Assembly (NCBI GenBank): GCA_026027325.1 | Contig: JAMSLZ010000012.1 | Span: 186,001-250,000 of the forward strand | Length of the DNA stretch: 64,000 bases | Reading direction: 5' to 3' | Source of the DNA: Actinomucor elegans | Lineage: Eukaryota; Mucoromycota; Mucoromycetes; Mucorales; Mucoraceae | Part shown: one piece after another, positions 58,649-64,000 of the stretch | Layout of the letters: every line of letters begins with the position of its first letter | How positions within the stretch are numbered: position 1 is the stretch's first letter | The notes under the pieces: model-generated | Seen by the model: only the letters and a program-made list of their open reading frames with translations | Database searches by the model: none | What the model was told of the DNA's origin: nothing | Made by a program: the position numbers and the translations under genes

Positions 58649-60246
58649 TTACTATAAGTTAGCAAATGACATTTATTTAATAAAGTTTAAATTTTCAAAT
58701 ATTTACACTCATATCTAGTAGTAGAAAATTAGTCCATGTATGGGATCAAAAGACTATTACACTCCGACAAACGATCATCCAAAGCTATAGACGAGTTATG
58801 AAAAGAGCTGTAACTTGTCCTAGTCGTTTTTAAACACAAAAAGCTGAGAAATTTCATCTAGACCCACGTTATGTATTCAATATAAATACTTTAGTAGTTA
58901 ATAAGCTTACATTGATATCGTTAAGTGTTTAGTCAAGAAAATTATGACAATTTGACGCAGTTGAGATATCCGTTTAGAATAAATGCACCACGTTTATAGC
59001 AACTTCAGACACGTATTCGTGTCTTTCATGAGATACAGCCAAATTCTAGCTAGGTATAGAAGTTTGGTGATACGTGTCAGGCATCAATCGGCACAAAAGC
59101 CTCTGTTTCCCGAAATTTCAAATACCAAAATCTAGTATTTAAAAAGTATCTCAATAAATGTATTCTATTATAGTACACTTATGTGATATTAAAACATCTC
59201 CACCCTCAACGGCCTTCCGGTCCGATTTCTTAAATACAACGTGTTTCAGATGTGAAGAATCCCGGAATTTTTGATTTTCCCAACAGACATCCGTGCTTTT
59301 GGAAACTAAAAGCTTCTCAGAATTTGATCTTCATCAAACTCCGGGTACTAAATCACTTCAACAGCTTCCCAGTCGAGTTTCCCATATTTAATATAGTAGT
59401 AGTGTCATATTTTAATGCCCGATTTCCCAGTTCCTGGGAGCCTACACAACAGATTCTTTCGGTTTCCTAATAATAATGATAAAAAGAGTATCTGTCTGAA
59501 ATAAGCAGAAATTATAACTTTTTTTTTGGTATGAGGCTTTCAATTTAATACCACAGAGCACTACTTTGACCTTGCTACATAATTTTAATATAAAAATAAA
59601 TTCACAAAGAATATAATTTAATTGTGTCTAAAATGGCAAGGATATATGTTAGCTTTTTGCTGCAGTACTCTAACCTCGTGCCTTAAATAAATAAAATAAA
59701 AATAAAAAAAAAGATTTCCATACGTATAATCTGCCCAAAAGAACATCCGCCCCATCTTTTTTTATAATTCTTGGTTAAGTCTGCCATTGAATACTTGTTC
59801 AATTCTAGATCTCCTGGTCAATCTTGGTGAAAAATTGCATTTGATGGTTGTTACTCGCTCAAAACAAGCTAACGCAGCTATCATAATCTTTACTCAACTG
59901 CTGTATAAGGAATATGTTATTATACTCATCGATGGTTAATCTGTAAATGATATACATGTTGTATATATTGTATATATTGATTTATAGATCTCTCGTCCGA
60001 TCGCAATTAAATACTGCATCTGATGAGTAAGCCATATTATTAATGAGCTTTACGTTTGTTAAACCTTGGTTAAGAAGCAGATAATGAACTTGTTCCGTTT
60101 TTTCAGCTAATACTGTGGTGAAATTGATTTTTTCAGCTCCGGGAAATTGGGATTTATCCCGAGCAACTGTGGCTTTGTTTCATTATATGGTCTGACAAAA
60201 ACAAAAAGATTGCATTAAGAGGGACCAGGGCCAGAATCTTTTAACC
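58649..60246. other. Intergenic
   Basis: No gene recognised. Bases 59983-60040 are a dispersed-repeat copy (ATAGATCTCTCGTCCGATC ... GCATCTGATGAGT); 59803-59890 is a weaker one. A frame at 59252-59470 is not protein-like. Confidence 0.45.
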
Positions 60247-60264
60247 AAAAAAAAAAAAAAAAAG
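60247..60264 (+). promoter_or_regulatory. Poly(dA) tract 40 bp before the rhodanese-gene start
   Basis: Run of 18 A, a single G, then nine more A on the coding strand. Confidence 0.5.
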
Positions 60265-60304
60265 AAAAAAAAAGAGGAAAGTCTGCAGTTCTTTGTTTGC
60301 AGTC

Positions 60305-61757
60305 ATGTTTCGTCGTTTACTTGTTCACCAAAAAGCTAAATTCTCACCTAAAAGCACAAGATCATTACTACCATTACAAACACTTCATACTCTACCGAAA
60401 TCAATTACACCAACTCTGAATTTCCTAATGCAGACCAGTATACCTTCCTCATCTTTCTCAACAACTAGCGCTTTACAAAGAAAGTACCCTGCTTCCAAAA
60501 TCGAGGGATATGCTTCTAGCGACTATAAAACACTTGCGTTTTACAAGTTTTACAAATTTACGAAACCTGAATTAGAAGAACTCAAAGCAAAGCTTTTGGC
60601 TGACTTTGGTGAACTCGGTATTGTTGGTCGAATTTATATCTCTACAGAAGGAATCAATGCCCAAATCGCTTGTCCTGAAGAATGTCTGTCTAAATTACAA
60701 GCTTATCGTGAAGAGTATTTGAAGCCTTTAGTGGGTGGTGATTTAATGGAACTCAATATTGGCACAGAACATGGCAAGCGATCGTTCCGTGCCTTGCATG
60801 TCAGAATTCGTAAACAGGTAATAAAGTGATCAATGTGTGATGTTCATTGGATTTAACTAACCGATCTCAAAGCTCATTGTAGATGGATTGAATCCCAACA
60901 CATACGATTTAAACGATGTTCCTTCCCACTTATCACCTGCAGAATGGCATGAAAAGCTAAGCACATACGAACAAAAACACGGCAAGAAGCCTATTTTGAT
61001 CGATATGCGTAATCACTACGAGAGCAAGATTGGTTATTTCGAGGGCGCCATTTGTCCTGATGCAGATACTTATAAGGACAGTATTGAAGCCATGAATGAG
61101 ATCTGCGAGAATCTACCTCGCGATCAAGAAATCTTCATGTACTGTACTGGCGGTATTCGATGCACAAAAGCAGGCGCTATCCTTCAGTCTGCCTCTGGAT
61201 TTGATACTGTGCATTTAGTGGATGGAGGTATTACATCATACGGTCGCTGGGTGGCAGAACAAAACAAAGAATCACTATTCAAGGGTAAAAATTTTACATT
61301 TGACGCTCGAATGGGTGAAAAAATTACAGAAGAGATTGTCAAGGGCAATCAATGTCAATTGTGCGGACAGCCTTGTAATCGTTACCAGAACTGTTCGCAT
61401 TCCTCCTGTAACATTTTGATGCTTTGCTGTGCTAGTTGCGCTAGCCAGTTCTTGAACACCTGTGCTCGTCTCAAATGTTATGATACTGTACATGAATTCA
61501 TGGGTAAGGCAGGCCCTGAAGATCATTTTGAACCGGCTGGTCCTGTTTATGTGGACGGTGTTCGCGTCTTTACCAAACGAGGTGAAAAAAATATGGATGA
61601 AAAATCAAACCGAGTTGTTATTGGTAAAGAAGGTGTAGGGTGTGAACATGACCATATTCGTCGTACTAGAGCCATTGAAATTTTGGGTGAGCCAGGAGAA
61701 ATATTGAAAGAATGGGCTAAAGCTGGCAGAGAACTTCCAGCCAAAGTTACTGTTTAA
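60305..61757 (+). CDS. Rhodanese-domain protein of the TrhO (UPF0176) family, probably mitochondrial
   Basis: Two exons (60305-60817, 60873-61757) give 465 residues. The first ~65 residues are basic, Ser/Thr-rich and free of acidic residues (MFRRLLVHQKAKFSPKSTR, then SSFSTTSALQRKYPAS), as in a cleaved mitochondrial presequence. An acylphosphatase-like domain follows (AFYKFYKF; GRIYISTEGINAQIACPEE), then a rhodanese domain with the active-site Cys loop YCTGGIRCTKAG and DMRNHYESKIGYFEGA. A Cys-rich C-terminal segment (QCQLCGQPCNRYQNCSH, then CCASCASQF) may bind metal. Bacterial TrhO hydroxylates U34 of tRNA using O2; human TSTD2 is a relative. A role in mitochondrial tRNA modification is inferred. 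An in-frame non-ATG extension upstream was ignored. Confidence 0.88.
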
Positions 61758-61848
61758 AACAAAGAATTTATTATATAGATAAAAAAAAAAAAAAAAGTAC
61801 TGCTACTGTTAGAGGTGCACAATAATAAATAGATATAGTATTTTGATT

Positions 61849-64000
61849 TTATACATGAGGGGTGCAGCGAGAGATAGGTGCAACAGGCTCGCTATCTTGA
61901 GTCCATAGGCCTACAGTAATAAACGTTGTGTAAATCATACAAGAAGTACCAAAAATAATAATAGCAATATCAATCGTCTTTTGTTTCCAATTATGAGCAA
62001 CTGCTTTCAAGTGGAACAGAGGAGGGAATAAGAAACAAAGAGGGATACAAAAGACTGAACCGATCAAAGATACGAATTTATCCAAATCAGCAGAACCAGC
62101 AATCGCAATAACAGCACAGATCAAGACAGTAGCAAAGCGAAACATGTTCTTTTGCCATTTGACGATAAGGTTGTTTTTACCCGAGCGAGAAAAGAGACCT
62201 GTTTCGACAATACGAATGGCAGGGAATAATTGGAGAGGAATTGAAAGACAAATAGCCATAGCATAAAGACCCTGGATGGTGTTTACAAGAGGATTCACTG
62301 GTAAATTCAATAGAATGACAGTCTGCACTTGATCTCCAAAGGCAAGATAAGACAAGAGACCAATAGAGATAAACAAGAGCGTAATGAATAACATGGTCCA
62401 AGACAAGACTTTAGGGAACTTCTTGGGCTCCTTCATGGATTCAGTGATAGGAATGACTATGAAAGGATCAATAAAATGCTCTTTTAAAAAATAATGATAC
62501 TTACTAAGACCAACACCTTCGAATGTGAATACAGCTGTACCAATGAACATGGGGAACGATGATCCATTAATGAACCATTCTACTTTACCAATGCCCTCTG
62601 TAACCAAAACAAAGAAATCGTAGTAATATAAATACACTAAACCGATCAGAATGAAAGCATCGGCGATCAAGGCGAATACTGAAAGCTTTTGGATTTTTCG
62701 GATCATAGCCAAAGGCACAAAAATGGCTATTTGAACCAAGATGAGATAATAAAGTGGTACACTGACTTGACAGTCGAATATAGCTTCCAGCAAGGCTTGT
62801 AAACTCTGGGCTACAAAGACCATATAGGCACAGACAAAGCCAATCTAGTTACGTATGATTTAGTACTGTTGATAGATAGCATATGTAGCATAAGGTATAC
62901 CTGAGAGGTAGTGATAGCAACAAGAACCAGCATACGCATGGTTTTACCAAACAAAATACCACCAATATCACCAAATGAAGCAGGAACCTTATTACGTGTT
63001 TCTACCAACAACAAAAAGCTGAATAGCGATATCGCTGCGATAAATGATAGAAACACTGTAGAGAATACCAAACCACCATTATGGAATCTAGATTATAGTT
63101 AGTTTCGCACGCTTTAAACTATGTAGATCCACTATATTTACGCTTTAGGTAAGAACATCACGCCTAAAAAAGCTATTATTAGAGAGCGCCTTATACGGTA
63201 TCAGTCTATTTTACCTGTGCCAATAAACGATTTGAGCAGAAGAAACACTGCCTTGGTAGGGGTTGCAGTTCCTTGTACTGAACTTGCTCTTGCTTCGCGT
63301 AGCAAAGCAGTATGTTCATCCGGCTCTTCTATCGAACCTTCAATATCTTCTTCATCGCTACTCATGCCTTCATCATCACTTAAATCTTCACCACCAAAAT
63401 GGCCGTACAAGGCCAAGAAATCGACAAATGTATGCGTAATCCATCCAGGTGGTTTCCTGCCTTTCTTGGCCGCACGATCAAACACAAAATGACGTCTGAA
63501 TCCTCCTGGATCTCTGAGTTTCACTAAAGCTGGATCAGAAGGCTCATTACGGGGCACCATTACGGATTTTGATCGTTTCGTACGAGCTTTACGTTCTTGA
63601 TCCTCCGTCCATTTGTAGATATCATGGGTAATAGCACCTCCGGGCAGCTGATGTACATTTTGGATTGATTCATCGTCCTCTTCTCCACGGTGACTATGAC
63701 GACTTGCTACACTGCGACGAGGTGAAGGTGAACCAAGGTATTGGTTAGAACCAGAAGGAGAGGTCGAGACTAGATGACGTTTCACGGCTTTTGCTATTTC
63801 TTCGTCAGGTAAATCGACAGATACGTTATCACCAAAGGGTGACTGAGGTCGATTCACAGACAGAAAATCGTTGTTGCCATAGTTTAGGTGAGAATGAATG
63901 CTTCTGTTTGAAGGCGAAGTGCCAAAAGGCATAGGAGAAGTGCCGAGTCTGGCTATAGAATCTGCTCGATCAAACGAACCCGCTAATACATTTTCGTTAA
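61849..64000 (-). CDS. AVT3: Avt3/Avt4-type vacuolar amino acid transporter, 5'-partial
   Basis: The frame is open at the right edge of the window, so the start and N-terminus are missing. The visible part begins with a long cytosolic Ser/Arg/acidic region (LPDEEIAKAVKRHLVS; GGAITHDIYKWTED; PGWITHTFVDFLALYGHFGG; DEHTALLREA), typical of Avt3/Avt4. The membrane domain starts KAVFLLLKSFIGTG and continues over exons near 63.14-63.08, 63.07-62.9, 62.85-62.51 and 62.46-61.85 kb with about 11 helices (TAVFTFEGVGL; EPKKFPKVLSWTM; IALPLQLFP-like ICLSIPLQLFPAIR). These transporters export amino acids from the vacuole with protons in nitrogen starvation. The short join at 62517-62460 gives GVGLIIPITESMKEP. 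It is convergent with the TrhO-family gene, 91 bp apart. Confidence 0.9.

Overview
The window looks like nuclear DNA from an early-diverging filamentous fungus, most probably of the Mucorales (Mucor/Rhizopus/Parasitella-like). The evidence is AT-rich intergenic DNA, many 40-90 nt GT-AG introns, a CotH-family spore-coat/invasin protein, a compact DIRS-type tyrosine-recombinase retroelement, and an animal-like gene content (kaptin, a Slo-type K+ channel) beside ordinary fungal genes. Species cannot be fixed from the sequence alone. Exon limits were set by hand: splice sites were chosen to keep the reading frame and family motifs intact.

Layout, left to right. 1-3.0 kb: repeats, including a 1.65-kb element with ~110-bp terminal inverted repeats. 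3.1-11.1 kb: PPxY-containing membrane protein (-), EMC10 (-), kaptin/KPTN (+), type II PI 4-kinase (-). 11.1-14.2 kb: gene-poor, with a decayed protein-coding relic and a hairpin repeat. 14.2-24.8 kb: hexokinase-family sugar kinase (+), Dgr2/WDR44-like WD40 protein (-), basic coiled-coil protein (+), BK/Slo-type K+ channel (-). 26.6-30.4 kb: ribosomal protein L5/uL18 (+) and a PhoD-like metallophosphatase (+). 30.4-36.1 kb: AT-rich, with a frameshifted secreted Cys-rich relic and a degenerate minisatellite. 36.1-38.0 kb: CotH protein (+). 38.6-39.0 kb: a small unidentified two-exon gene (-). 40.17-42.39 kb: a compact DIRS-like element with inverted terminal repeats and an internal complementary region. 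42.9-43.7 kb: Asn-rich single-pass membrane protein (-). 47-52.4 kb: oligopeptide transporter (+), Pho80-type cyclin (-), BioF-type 8-amino-7-oxononanoate synthase (+). 53.7-64 kb: F-box/LRR protein (-), TauD-family dioxygenase (+), TrhO-family rhodanese protein (+), and an Avt3/4-type vacuolar amino acid transporter (-) that runs off the right edge.

There are no operons. Possible functional links are nutrient sensing and transport (kaptin of KICSTOR, OPT transporter, vacuolar amino acid transporter, Pho80-like cyclin) and membrane or lipid trafficking (PI4K-II, EMC10, Dgr2). These are loose associations, not demonstrated pathways. The strongest unusual signals are the DIRS-like element, which sits inside a copy of a dispersed repeat so that the empty site can be inferred, and the kaptin homologue.
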